From DATAXV01 sp036272915 (GTDB taxonomy: Bacteria; Chloroflexota; Dormibacteria; Dormibacterales; Dormibacteraceae), in NCBI GenBank assembly GCA_036272915.1, contig DATAXV010000066.1, positions 1 through 11,265 of the forward strand: a stretch of DNA of 11,265 nucleotides, written 5' to 3'. Below the pieces are notes generated by a model. It made no database searches. It worked only from the letters and a program-made list of their open reading frames with translations, and was not told the DNA's origin. The number at the start of each line of letters is the position of its first letter. The stretch's first letter is position 1. Of this stretch, positions 1-5,998 are shown one piece after another. A program made the position numbers and the translations under genes.

Positions 1-854
1 CTGGTGTAGCGCGCCAGCACCTCGATGAGGTGGTCGGGCACCGCCGCGACGAGCGCAGCCTCCTGCCTCACCAGCGAGGTCTCGAAGGCGAGGTCGACCG
101 GATAATGCGTCCGGATCTCGGCGCCGAACCGGTCCTTGAGCGGGGTGATGATCCGTCCCCGGGACGTGTAGTCCTCGGGGTTGGCCGAGGCGACGACGAC
201 CAGGTCCAGCGGCAGCCGGAGCATGTGCCCGCGGATCTGGACGTCCTTCTCCTCCATGATGTTGAGCAGGCCGACCTGGATGCGCTCGGCCAGGTCGGGC
301 AGCTCGTTGATGGCGAAGATGCCGCGGTTGCACCGCGGGATCAGACCGTAGTGGATGGTCAGCTCGTCGGAGAGGTACCGGCCCTCGGCGACCTTGATCG
401 GGTCGACCTCGCCGATCAGATCGGCGACCGAGATGTCCGGCGTGGCCAGCTTTTCGCCGTAGCGCCGGTCGCGGGGGAGCCAGGCCACCGGCGTGTCCTC
501 CCCCTTCTCCGCCACCAGCGCGCGGCAGCGGGCGCAGATCGGGGCGTAGGGATGGTCGTTGATCTCGCAGCCCTCGATCACCGGGATCTCCTCGTCGAGG
601 AGCAGGGGCAGCGAGCGCATCACCCGGCTCTTGGCCTGGCCGCGCTCACCGAGAAGGATCATGTCGTGCCCGGAGATGATGCCGTTGGCGATCTGGGGGA
701 TCACGGTGTCGTCGTAGCCGACGATCCCGGGGAAGACCTCCTGCTTGCTGCGCAGACGCGCCAGCAGGTTCCGACGGAGCTCCTCCCTGACCGACACGCG
801 AACGTGTCCCGACTCCCGCAACTCCCGCAGCGTCCCAGGCTTGGGCTCAGTCAC
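1..854 (-). CDS. ChlI-like AAA+ ATPase, partial (C-terminus beyond left edge)
   Basis: This is the N-terminal 284 residues of an AAA+ ATPase of the magnesium-chelatase subunit I/MoxR type (COG1239-like); the rest lies left of position 1. Visible motifs are a Walker A at residues 69-77 (GERGQAKSR), a Walker B variant at 178-188 (GIFAINELPDL, with Asn-Glu instead of Asp-Glu), a sensor-1 ASANPEDY near 223-230, and a PLKDRF segment at 238-243 with a likely arginine finger. A Cys/His cluster between Walker A and B (C96, H101, C107, C110) could bind a metal. Relatives usually act with a von Willebrand A-domain partner encoded next door, as remodelling machines rather than in chlorophyll synthesis; that partner would lie outside the window. 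The GTG start at 854 was chosen because a TATAGT hexamer sits 8 bases upstream, which suggests a leaderless mRNA. The family is clear; the substrate is unknown. Confidence 0.88.
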   Translation of the reverse strand, partial: MTEPKPGTLRELRESGHVRVSVREELRRNLLARLRSKQEVFPGIVGYDDTVIPQIANGIISGHDMILLGERGQAKSRVMRSLPLLLDEEIPVIEGCEINDHPYAPICARCRALVAEKGEDTPVAWLPRDRRYGEKLATPDISVADLIGEVDPIKVAEGRYLSDELTIHYGLIPRCNRGIFAINELPDLAERIQVGLLNIMEEKDVQIRGHMLRLPLDLVVVASANPEDYTSRGRIITPLKDRFGAEIRTHYPVDLAFETSLVRQEAALVAAVPDHLIEVLARYT

Positions 855-862
855 CGAACCCC

Positions 863-868
863 ACTATA
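863..868 (-). promoter_or_regulatory. -10 element (TATAGT) of the AAA+ ATPase gene
   Basis: TATAGT on the minus strand lies 8 bases before the GTG at 854, so the predicted transcription start falls at or within a few bases of the start codon. I see no TTGACA-like -35 and only a weak GGGG as a possible ribosome site. This fits a leaderless or near-leaderless transcript. Confidence 0.5.
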
Positions 869-888
869 CGGGCAGATCCGCGGGGTCC

Positions 889-906
889 CGTGAGGCGAAG
901 ATCACG
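889..906. repeat. Short inverted repeat between divergent promoters
   Basis: CGTGA (889-893) and TCACG (902-906) form a perfect 5-base inverted repeat with an 8-base spacer. It lies between the minus -10 at 863-868 and the plus -10 at 934-939. It could be an operator for the divergent ATPase and phosphodiesterase genes, but arms this short also occur by chance. Confidence 0.2.
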
Positions 907-933
907 AGCCCGGGGGCCCTCCATCCGGCCATC

Positions 934-939
934 TACACT
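934..939 (+). promoter_or_regulatory. -10 element (TACACT) of the phosphodiesterase gene
   Basis: TACACT is followed by exactly six bases and then the GTG at 946. This places the transcription start on the start codon and supports a leaderless mRNA. No Shine-Dalgarno sequence and no clear -35 are visible. It also argues against the longer open frame that extends upstream from 946. Confidence 0.55.
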
Positions 940-945
940 GGCCGC

Positions 946-1698
946 GTGAGCGACCACATCCGGATCGCCGACCGCTATCGCGAGGCCCGGGAATCGGGCC
1001 GGCCGATGGTCGGCGCCCACCGCGGCAACTCCTCGGAGTTCCCGGAGAACACGCTGGCCGCGTTCCGCTCCGCCCTCGATCTGGGCGTGGACGTGGTCGA
1101 GTGCGACGTCCATCCGAGCAGCGACGGGGCCCTCGTCGTCATCCACGACCCGACCCTGGACCGGACCACCGACGGCTCCGGGCTGGTCCTCCACCACACG
1201 CTGGAGGAGCTCCGCGCCCTCGACGCCGGGCAGGGCGAGCGGGTGCCGCTGCTCTCCGAGCTCGGCGAGCTGGTCAGGGACCGGGTCGGCCTGTGCATCG
1301 AGATCAAGCAGCTGCCCGTCCCCTACGCCGACATCGAGCAGCGGCTGGTCGACGCCATCCGCAAGCTGGACCTGATCGAGCAGACCTGCGTGATCTCCTT
1401 CGACCACCGATCGGTGGCCCGGGTCGGCGAGATCGAGCCGCGGCTGCAGACCGGCATCCTGCTCGCCAGCCGGCCGGTCGACCCGCTCTCCCTGATGCGA
1501 GCCGCCGGCGCCGAGATCTACTCGCCCCAGTGGGCGTCGATGGACCCCGACCTGATCCGCATGATCCACGCCTCCGGGGGCGTCGTCGGCACCTGGACGG
1601 TCAACGACGCCGCCGCCATCGCCTGGTGCCGGCACGCCCGTCCCGACTCGATCTTCACCGACCGGCCGCGCGAGGTGCTGGCTGAGCTCCGCGACTGA
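946..1698 (+). CDS. Glycerophosphodiester phosphodiesterase (GDPD family)
   Basis: This 250-residue TIM-barrel enzyme probably hydrolyses glycerophosphodiesters from membrane lipids to sn-glycerol 3-phosphate and an alcohol, supplying carbon and phosphate. Family signatures are AHRG at 24-27 with the catalytic His25, the EFPENT segment at 31-36, VECDV at 51-55 (metal ligands E52, D54), VIHDPTLDRT at 65-74 with the second catalytic His67, IEIK at 118-121 and TWTVN at 216-220. The length is normal for a single-domain bacterial GDPD. No signal peptide or membrane segment is visible, so it should be cytosolic. GTG 946 was chosen over longer in-frame starts because it follows a -10 hexamer by six bases and begins just before the conserved domain. 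The gene is divergent from the AAA+ gene and convergent with the aldolase, so it is probably monocistronic. Confidence 0.92.
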   Translation: MSDHIRIADRYREARESGRPMVGAHRGNSSEFPENTLAAFRSALDLGVDVVECDVHPSSDGALVVIHDPTLDRTTDGSGLVLHHTLEELRALDAGQGERVPLLSELGELVRDRVGLCIEIKQLPVPYADIEQRLVDAIRKLDLIEQTCVISFDHRSVARVGEIEPRLQTGILLASRPVDPLSLMRAAGAEIYSPQWASMDPDLIRMIHASGGVVGTWTVNDAAAIAWCRHARPDSIFTDRPREVLAELRD

Positions 1699-1700
1699 TC

Positions 1701-1713
1701 CCGGCTCAGCCGG
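1701..1713. repeat. Small palindrome at convergent stop junction
   Basis: CCGGCT (1701-1706) and AGCCGG (1708-1713) form a perfect inverted repeat around one base. It overlaps the aldolase stop codon (complement of 1706-1708) and begins two bases after the phosphodiesterase stop. It could fold as a short hairpin on either transcript. No T-run follows, so a role as a bidirectional terminator is only a guess. Confidence 0.3.
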
Positions 1714-2518
1714 CGGTGGTCGCCGCGGCGGCGAGCTCCTCACCCGATCCGGCGTGGACGATCTCGCGAAGCGTGCGGACCAGCCGGCGGGTGACGTCCG
1801 GCTCGCGCTGCCAGACGTTCCGGCCGATGATGATGCCGCTGGCGCCCGCCGCCACCGTCTCCCGGGCCAGATCGAGCACGGCGTCGGCATGACCCGACCG
1901 GGGCCCGCCGAGGACGACCACGGGGACCCTGAGCTCGCGGACCCAGCTGGCCATGAGCTCAGGCCCGGGGTGGGCGACCTTGATGATGTCGGCGCCCAGC
2001 TCCATCGCGGTCCGGGCGGCCGAACCCTCGACCTCGATGGTGGCGGCGTCGCGCCGCCCGCCGACCACGATCGGCTCGACCATCACCGGCATGTCGTGGC
2101 GCTCCGCCTCCCGGATCACGTCGCCGATCCTGGTCACCGTCGCCTGCCGCTCCTCGGTGCTGACGTTCCAGGCCATGAAGAGCTTGATCGCGTCGACGCC
2201 GAGCCTGGCCGCGGTCTCGACCGGTGCGATCAGCCCGCTGGCACTGATCTCCTCGCCGTCCTCGCGCCAGAAGGTGTCCAGGGTGAGGAGACGGGCGGGA
2301 GCGTCGCGCCGGGCGAAGAGGTGGACGGAATGGCGGACCAGACCGGGGCCCATGAGGAAGCCGTCGCAGCCCAGCTGGAGCAGCTCGGCGGTGCGCTCGA
2401 CCGGGTCCTCGAGCCCGGCGATCCGGCCCAGGCTGATGCCGTGGTCGACGGGGAGGATGAGGGCCCTGCCGTCCGGCCCGAAGATCCGGCCCATGCGATA
2501 GCGCTTGCCGTCGGTCAT
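1706..2518 (-). CDS. DhnA/FbaB-type class I aldolase (DeoC/LacD superfamily)
   Basis: This 270-residue TIM-barrel protein belongs to the family that includes archaeal-type fructose-1,6-bisphosphate aldolase, ADH synthase (aminodideoxy-heptulosonate synthase) and LsrF. These form a Schiff base with a lysine, here most likely K180 in DIIKV (177-181). Other conserved pieces are PVDHG at 23-27, IKLFMAWN at 111-118, PVMVEPI at 144-150 and the phosphate-binding end VLGGP (202-206) plus GIIIGRNVWQ (228-237). The length is typical. Family members differ in substrate, and I cannot separate sugar-phosphate aldolase from ADH synthase or an LsrF-like thiolase by eye. No aromatic-pathway or autoinducer gene is adjacent. 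The ATG at 2518 has a good AGGAGG nine bases upstream, unlike several neighbours. It is convergent with the phosphodiesterase gene and divergent from the GH13 gene. Confidence 0.88.
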   Translation of the reverse strand: MTDGKRYRMGRIFGPDGRALILPVDHGISLGRIAGLEDPVERTAELLQLGCDGFLMGPGLVRHSVHLFARRDAPARLLTLDTFWREDGEEISASGLIAPVETAARLGVDAIKLFMAWNVSTEERQATVTRIGDVIREAERHDMPVMVEPIVVGGRRDAATIEVEGSAARTAMELGADIIKVAHPGPELMASWVRELRVPVVVLGGPRSGHADAVLDLARETVAAGASGIIIGRNVWQREPDVTRRLVRTLREIVHAGSGEELAAAATTAG

Positions 2519-2528
2519 GCGATGTGTA

Positions 2529-2534
2529 CCTCCT
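2529..2534 (-). promoter_or_regulatory. Shine-Dalgarno site (AGGAGG) for the aldolase
   Basis: A perfect AGGAGG on the minus strand lies nine bases from the ATG at 2518 and fixes that start. It shows that this genome uses strong Shine-Dalgarno sites alongside leaderless starts. Confidence 0.75.
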
Positions 2535-2545
2535 GGGCGGTCCTT

Positions 2546-2557
2546 GGGCCGCGGCCC
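2546..2557. repeat. 12-base perfect palindrome in aldolase leader
   Basis: GGGCCGCGGCCC reads the same on both strands and lies upstream of the aldolase ribosome site, in a GC-rich 140-base divergent spacer (2519-2658). It may be an operator or only a by-product of base composition. Nothing else in the spacer stands out except the two candidate -10 boxes. Confidence 0.2.
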
Positions 2558-2591
2558 GGCGAGGGGCCGGCACCTGCGTCGTCTCCACCTC

Positions 2592-2597
2592 AGCCTA
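2592..2597 (-). promoter_or_regulatory. Candidate -10 (TAGGCT) for the aldolase gene
   Basis: TAGGCT on the minus strand is the best TANNNT match upstream of the aldolase. It would give a leader of roughly 65 bases containing the AGGAGG site. No -35 is recognisable, so the call rests on one hexamer. Confidence 0.25.
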
Positions 2598-2645
2598 CCC
2601 GGACCGGCGGCGGTGGCTCGCGTGCGCGCCGGGGCGGCTCTGGGG

Positions 2646-2651
2646 CACGAT
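2646..2651 (+). promoter_or_regulatory. Weak -10-like hexamer (CACGAT) before the GH13 gene
   Basis: CACGAT ends seven bases before the ATG at 2659, the same geometry as the clearer leaderless promoters in this window. The first base departs from TANNNT, and another ATG at 2650 overlaps the hexamer. I use it as weak support for starting at 2659. Confidence 0.3.
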
Positions 2652-2658
2652 GGCGGAC

Positions 2659-4332
2659 ATGAACCCGAAGCCAGCCCTCCCCGGGCGCGCCGACCGCCCC
2701 TGGTGGCGCGACGCCGTCATCTACCAGGTCTACATCCGCTCCTTCGCCGACGGCTCCGGTGACGGCATCGGCGACGTCGCCGGGATCCGCTCGCGGCTGC
2801 CCTACCTGCGCGACCTCGGCGTCGACGCGATCTGGATCAACCCCTGGTACGTGTCGCCGCAGGCCGACGCCGGCTACGACGTCGCCGACTACCGCCGGAT
2901 CGATCCTCGCCTGGGCACGCTGGAGGAGGCGGAGGCGCTGCTCGAGGAGGCGCACGAGCATGGGATCCGCGTGATCCTCGACATCGTCCCCAACCACACC
3001 AGCGACCGGCATCCCTGGTTCCAGGAGGCGCTGGCGGCGGGACCGGGCTCGAGGGAGCGGGAGCGGTACGTCTTCAGGACCGGCCGCGGGCCGGGCGGCG
3101 GGGAGCCTCCGACCAACTGGCCGGCCGCCTTCGGCGGTCCCGCCTGGCAGCGCGTGGCCGAGGCCGACGGCTCATTGGGCGAGTGGTACCTGCACCTCTT
3201 CGCGCCCGAGCAGCCCGATCTCAACTGGGAGAACCCCGAGGTCATGGCCGAGTTCGACTCCGTGCTCCGCTTCTGGTTCGACCGGGGCGTCGACGGCTTC
3301 CGCATCGACGTCGCCAACGGCCTGGTCAAGGACCCCGCCTTCCCCGACGTCACCCCCCGCGCCTCGGAGGGGCCGCCCTTCGTCGAGCGCCATCCGGCCT
3401 GGGACCAGGAGGGAGTGCACGAGGTCTACCGCCGCTGGCGCCGGATCGCCGACGCCTACCGCGACGACCCCCGCGTCTTCGTCGGGGAGATCTGGGTCGA
3501 GTCGGCCGAGCGGCTGGCCCGCTACCTGCGGCCCGACGAGCTCCACACCGCGTTCAACTTCGACTTCCTGCTGGCGCCCTGGGACGCCGCCGAGATGCGC
3601 CGGGCGATCGACACCACGACCGCCGCCATCCAGGGCGTCGGCGCCCCCGCCACCTGGGTCCTCTCCAACCACGACGTGATCCGCCACGTGACCCGCTACG
3701 GACGCCCCGAGGGCAAGGGGCTGGCCCCGGCCGGGACCGTCTCCACCGATCTCGAACTGGGGACGCGACGGGCCCGCGCGGCGGCCCTCCTCATCCTCGC
3801 CCTGCCCGGCAACGCCTACGTCTACCAGGGCGACGAGCTCGGGCTCTGGGAGGTTGAGGACCTCCCCGAGGAGGTGCTCCAGGACCCGCTGTGGGTGCGC
3901 TCCGGCCACAGGCACCGCGGCCGCGACGGGTGCCGGGTGCCGCTGCCGTGGTCGGGCGACGCCACCCCCTTCGGCTTCTCCGCCTCCGGCTCGGCGGCAC
4001 CCTGGCTGCCCCAGCCCGCCGCCTGGCGCGAGCTGACCGCTGACGCCGAGGCCACCGCCGAGGGATCGATGCTCACCCTCTACCGCGCCGCCCTCCGGCA
4101 GCGCCGCGGCGAACCGGCTCTGGGCGACGGGGGGTTCCGATGGCTCGAGGCACCTGCGGGCGTCCTCGCCCTGAGCCGGGATCCGGGCTTCGCCTGCGTC
4201 GTCAACCTCTCCTCGGAGAGCGTGTCGCTCCCCCCGCATGAGGCGGTGCTGCTCGCCTCGGCGCCACTCGAGGAGGGGGCCGGCGAGGTCCGGCTGCCCG
4301 GGGGCTGCGCCGTCTGGTTGCGGACCGCGTGA
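2659..4332 (+). CDS. GH13 alpha-glucosidase-type enzyme
   Basis: This 557-residue alpha-amylase-family enzyme probably cleaves terminal alpha-glucosidic bonds of malto- or isomalto-oligosaccharides or sucrose-like sugars. The start WWRDAVIYQVYIRSF (15-29), followed by DGSGDGIGD, is typical of oligo-1,6-glucosidase/alpha-glucosidase-like GH13 members, with an overall look like actinobacterial GH13_30. Conserved region I is DIVPNHTSD at 108-116. The nucleophile is D217 in GFRIDVAN, the acid/base E277 in VGEIW, and the transition-state Asp D339 in SNHDV. The calcium-site-like DGSGDG is at 31-36. A short beta-rich C-terminal domain follows from about residue 490. No signal peptide is seen, so it is likely cytosolic and would need imported sugars; no transporter lies in the window. 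The ATG at 2659 was preferred to 2650 and to a longer frame from 2524, because the domain begins here. Exact specificity is undetermined. Confidence 0.9.
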   Translation: MNPKPALPGRADRPWWRDAVIYQVYIRSFADGSGDGIGDVAGIRSRLPYLRDLGVDAIWINPWYVSPQADAGYDVADYRRIDPRLGTLEEAEALLEEAHEHGIRVILDIVPNHTSDRHPWFQEALAAGPGSRERERYVFRTGRGPGGGEPPTNWPAAFGGPAWQRVAEADGSLGEWYLHLFAPEQPDLNWENPEVMAEFDSVLRFWFDRGVDGFRIDVANGLVKDPAFPDVTPRASEGPPFVERHPAWDQEGVHEVYRRWRRIADAYRDDPRVFVGEIWVESAERLARYLRPDELHTAFNFDFLLAPWDAAEMRRAIDTTTAAIQGVGAPATWVLSNHDVIRHVTRYGRPEGKGLAPAGTVSTDLELGTRRARAAALLILALPGNAYVYQGDELGLWEVEDLPEEVLQDPLWVRSGHRHRGRDGCRVPLPWSGDATPFGFSASGSAAPWLPQPAAWRELTADAEATAEGSMLTLYRAALRQRRGEPALGDGGFRWLEAPAGVLALSRDPGFACVVNLSSESVSLPPHEAVLLASAPLEEGAGEVRLPGGCAVWLRTA

Positions 4333-4355
4333 CCACGTCGTCGCCGATTTCAGAG

Positions 4356-4377
4356 GTTCATCGGTCGTTCACAAACG
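4356..4377 (+). promoter_or_regulatory. Tandem 11-bp direct repeat (PHO-box-like) upstream of the protease
   Basis: Two adjacent 11-base units, GTTCATCGGTC (4356-4366) and GTTCACAAACG (4367-4377), share GTTCA at exactly one-helical-turn spacing. OmpR/PhoB-family response regulators bind such tandem repeats, and the Streptomyces PhoP box is built from GTTCACC units at 11-base spacing. The repeat sits five bases upstream of a -10-like TAGCTT, where an activator could replace a missing -35. The identity of the regulator is inferred only from the motif. Confidence 0.45.
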
Positions 4378-4382
4378 ATTCC

Positions 4383-4388
4383 TAGCTT
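4383..4388 (+). promoter_or_regulatory. Candidate -10 (TAGCTT) of the protease gene
   Basis: TAGCTT follows the direct repeats by five bases and would give a leader of about 45 bases. A perfect TTGACA at 4391-4396 is an alternative -35, but nothing resembling TATAAT lies 16-19 bases after it, so I prefer TAGCTT. Confidence 0.35.
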
Positions 4389-4397
4389 GGTTGACAA

Positions 4398-4412
4398 CAC
4401 GGGACATCCGTG
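4398..4412. repeat. Inverted repeat in the protease leader
   Basis: CACGG (4398-4402) and CCGTG (4408-4412) form a perfect 5-base stem around a 5-base loop. It lies about 10 bases after the proposed -10, so it could be a leader hairpin or an operator near the transcription start. It would also fall in the spacer of any promoter using TTGACA at 4391. Confidence 0.3.
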
Positions 4413-4438
4413 AAAGAACCAAACACCAGGCAGGAGTC

Positions 4439-5896
4439 ATGAGCATCCAGGACCCGAACTCGCAAAGCTCCTCTTCGGGTGGCGGCTGGTCGGCGCCACC
4501 TGGACAGGGTTGGAACCCGCCCCCCGAGGGTGGCTGGACTCCGCCCCCCGGGGGCGGGTGGACGCCCCCGTCCGGGGGCTGGACCCCGCCGCCTCCGGGC
4601 GGATGGTCGCCGATGCCGCCCCCGCAGGGGCCCGGCGGCGGCCGCCGGCGACGCGGACCGGTCATCGCCACCGCCATCGTCGCCGGCGTTGCGCTGGTGA
4701 TCGTCGGCGCCGGCCTCGGCTGGGCCGGCAGCACCCTCGTCGGATCCATCAACCGGGACCCGATCAAGCTGTCGCCGCAGGCCTCGCAGAACAACGGCAA
4801 CAGCGGCAACAGCGGATCCTCGCTGGCCAGCCAGGTCGACCCCTGGGTGGTCGACGTCAACACCAACGTGGAGACCGCGAACGGCTCCGAGCAGGCCGCC
4901 GGAAGCGGCATCATCCTCACCTCCGACGGCGAGGTGTTGACCAACAACCACGTGGTCGAGGGCGCGACCAGCATCAGCGTCGTCATCCAGGGCCACTCGC
5001 AGTCGTACACGGCGGAGGTGGTCGGCGTCGACCCCACCGTCGACGTCGCCCTGATCCAGATCGAGGGTGTCTCCGGGCTGCCCACGGCCAAGCTGGCCGA
5101 CTCCTCCACGGTCAAGGTGGGTGAGGTGATCGCCGACTTCGGCAACGCCTGCGGCCAGGGCGGGACCCCGGTCGGGACCACCGGCTCGGTGACCGCCCTC
5201 AACCAGTCGATCACCGCCGAGGACGACGACGGCAGCGCCGAGAACCTGACCGGCATGCTCGGGACCAGCGACCCGATCGTGCCCGGCGACTCCGGCAGCC
5301 CGCTCGTCAACTCCGCCGGCCAGGTCGTCGCCATGGTCACCGCCGGCAACGGCAACGGCTGCGGCAACAGCGGCGGCAGCTCCAACAACGGTGGCGGCTA
5401 CGACGGGAACGGCGGGAACGGCTCCTACGTGCCCGGCAGCGGCGGCAGCGGCTACCAGGGCGGCGGTGACAACGGCGGCAACGGCCAGTCCGGCAACTCC
5501 TCCACCGTCGGCTACGCGATCCCCACCAACAAGGCCATCTCGATCATCGACCAGATCCGGAAGGGCGACGCCAGCTCGACCGTCATCCTCGGCCAGGTCG
5601 GCTTCCTCGGCGTCGACGTCGAGGACCTGACCGCCCAGAGCGCCCAGCAGCTGGGCCTGTCCGTCTCCTCCGGCGCGCTCATCGCCGGCTTCGCCACCCC
5701 CTCGGCGGCGAGCCAGGCGGGCATTCCCCAGTACTCGGTCATCACCGCCGTGGATGGCAACTCGGTGACCTCGGCCGCGACCCTCGGCACCGTCCTCCAG
5801 CAGTACAAGCCGGGCCAGCAGGTCCAGGTGACCTGGGCCAGCCAGTCCGGCTCCCACACCACCGAGGTGACCCTGGGCACCGGCCCCGCCGTCTGA
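4439..5896 (+). CDS. Membrane-anchored HtrA/DegP-like trypsin-type protease with PDZ domain
   Basis: This 485-residue S1C-family serine protease probably degrades or processes misfolded proteins outside the membrane. The order is a cytoplasmic Pro/Gly/Trp-repeat tail (14-63), an RRRR stop at 69-72, one transmembrane helix (about 75-97), a Gly/Asn/Ser linker, the protease domain (about 130-370) and a C-terminal PDZ domain (about 385-480). The catalytic triad is H171 in NNHVVEG, D202 in TVDVAL and S285 in GDSGSPL. C238 and C308 could form an extracellular disulfide. An unusual Gly/Asn/Ser-rich insertion (303-355) separates the catalytic-serine strand from VGYAIP. The ATG at 4439 follows AGGAG by only two bases, a tight spacing, but the frame upstream lacks protein-like composition. 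The gene stands alone, with its own regulatory repeats upstream and an intrinsic terminator downstream. Confidence 0.93.
   Translation: MSIQDPNSQSSSSGGGWSAPPGQGWNPPPEGGWTPPPGGGWTPPSGGWTPPPPGGWSPMPPPQGPGGGRRRRGPVIATAIVAGVALVIVGAGLGWAGSTLVGSINRDPIKLSPQASQNNGNSGNSGSSLASQVDPWVVDVNTNVETANGSEQAAGSGIILTSDGEVLTNNHVVEGATSISVVIQGHSQSYTAEVVGVDPTVDVALIQIEGVSGLPTAKLADSSTVKVGEVIADFGNACGQGGTPVGTTGSVTALNQSITAEDDDGSAENLTGMLGTSDPIVPGDSGSPLVNSAGQVVAMVTAGNGNGCGNSGGSSNNGGGYDGNGGNGSYVPGSGGSGYQGGGDNGGNGQSGNSSTVGYAIPTNKAISIIDQIRKGDASSTVILGQVGFLGVDVEDLTAQSAQQLGLSVSSGALIAGFATPSAASQAGIPQYSVITAVDGNSVTSAATLGTVLQQYKPGQQVQVTWASQSGSHTTEVTLGTGPAV
4478..4606 (+). repeat. Coding repeats: GGW-Pro octads in the protease N-terminal tail
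   Basis: Residues 14-56 of the protease consist of six units ending in Gly-Gly-Trp or similar (GGGW, GQGW, EGGW, GGGW, SGGW, PGGW), joined by Pro-rich linkers. The tryptophans at 17, 25, 33, 41, 48 and 56 are spaced 8, 8, 8, 7 and 8 residues apart. The tail should be cytoplasmic and disordered. The DNA is correspondingly repetitive and prone to length change. Confidence 0.75.
5345..5503 (+). repeat. Low-complexity Gly/Asn/Ser insertion inside the protease domain
   Basis: This encodes residues 303-355 of the HtrA-like protease, almost entirely Gly, Asn and Ser with three Tyr and one Cys. It lies between the strand after the catalytic serine and the conserved VGYAIP strand, which corresponds to the L2 activation/specificity loop of HtrA proteases. 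The DNA is rich in repeated GGC and AAC codons. Confidence 0.7.
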
Positions 5897-5918
5897 TCGG
5901 GACCACCGACACCATCGC

Positions 5919-5955
5919 AAGAGGCTCCGCCCGACGGCGGGGCCTCTTCGTCTTT
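5919..5955 (+). terminator. Strong intrinsic terminator after the protease gene
   Basis: A 13-base stem (5919-5931 with 5936-5948) contains a single G-U pair and closes a 4-base CGAC loop. It is followed by a T-rich tail, CGTCTTT. It starts 22 bases after the protease stop codon and lies between convergent genes. The minus-strand side lacks a long T-run after the stem, so it should act mainly on the plus-strand transcript. Confidence 0.85.
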
Positions 5956-5998
5956 GCCGATGGCTCAGCGGCGCCCGAACCCCTCCGTGGTCATGGGC

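Noticed and set aside
30..893. Long open frame on the plus strand opposite the AAA+ gene
   Set aside because: It is antisense to a clearly conserved ATPase; its translation is Arg/Asp/Leu-rich and motif-free, as GC-rich shadow frames are.
847..1890. Long minus-strand open frame across the phosphodiesterase gene
   Set aside because: The plus strand carries all GDPD catalytic motifs; the antisense product has no recognisable domain.
1754..2662. Plus-strand open frame over the aldolase and the spacer
   Set aside because: It is the complement of the aldolase coding frame, and its composition is typical of a shadow.
3172..4239. Minus-strand open frame inside the GH13 gene
   Set aside because: The GH13 frame keeps regions I-IV and the catalytic triad; the antisense frame has only Gly/Ala/Val/Arg-rich sequence.
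4391..4396. Perfect TTGACA as the -35 of the protease promoter
   Set aside because: No acceptable -10 lies 16-19 bases downstream; TAGCTT with upstream direct repeats fits better, though TTGACA remains an alternative.
4369..5920. Two long minus-strand frames opposite the protease
   Set aside because: The Gly/Pro repeats of the protease create open antisense frames; neither has motifs or an initiation signal.
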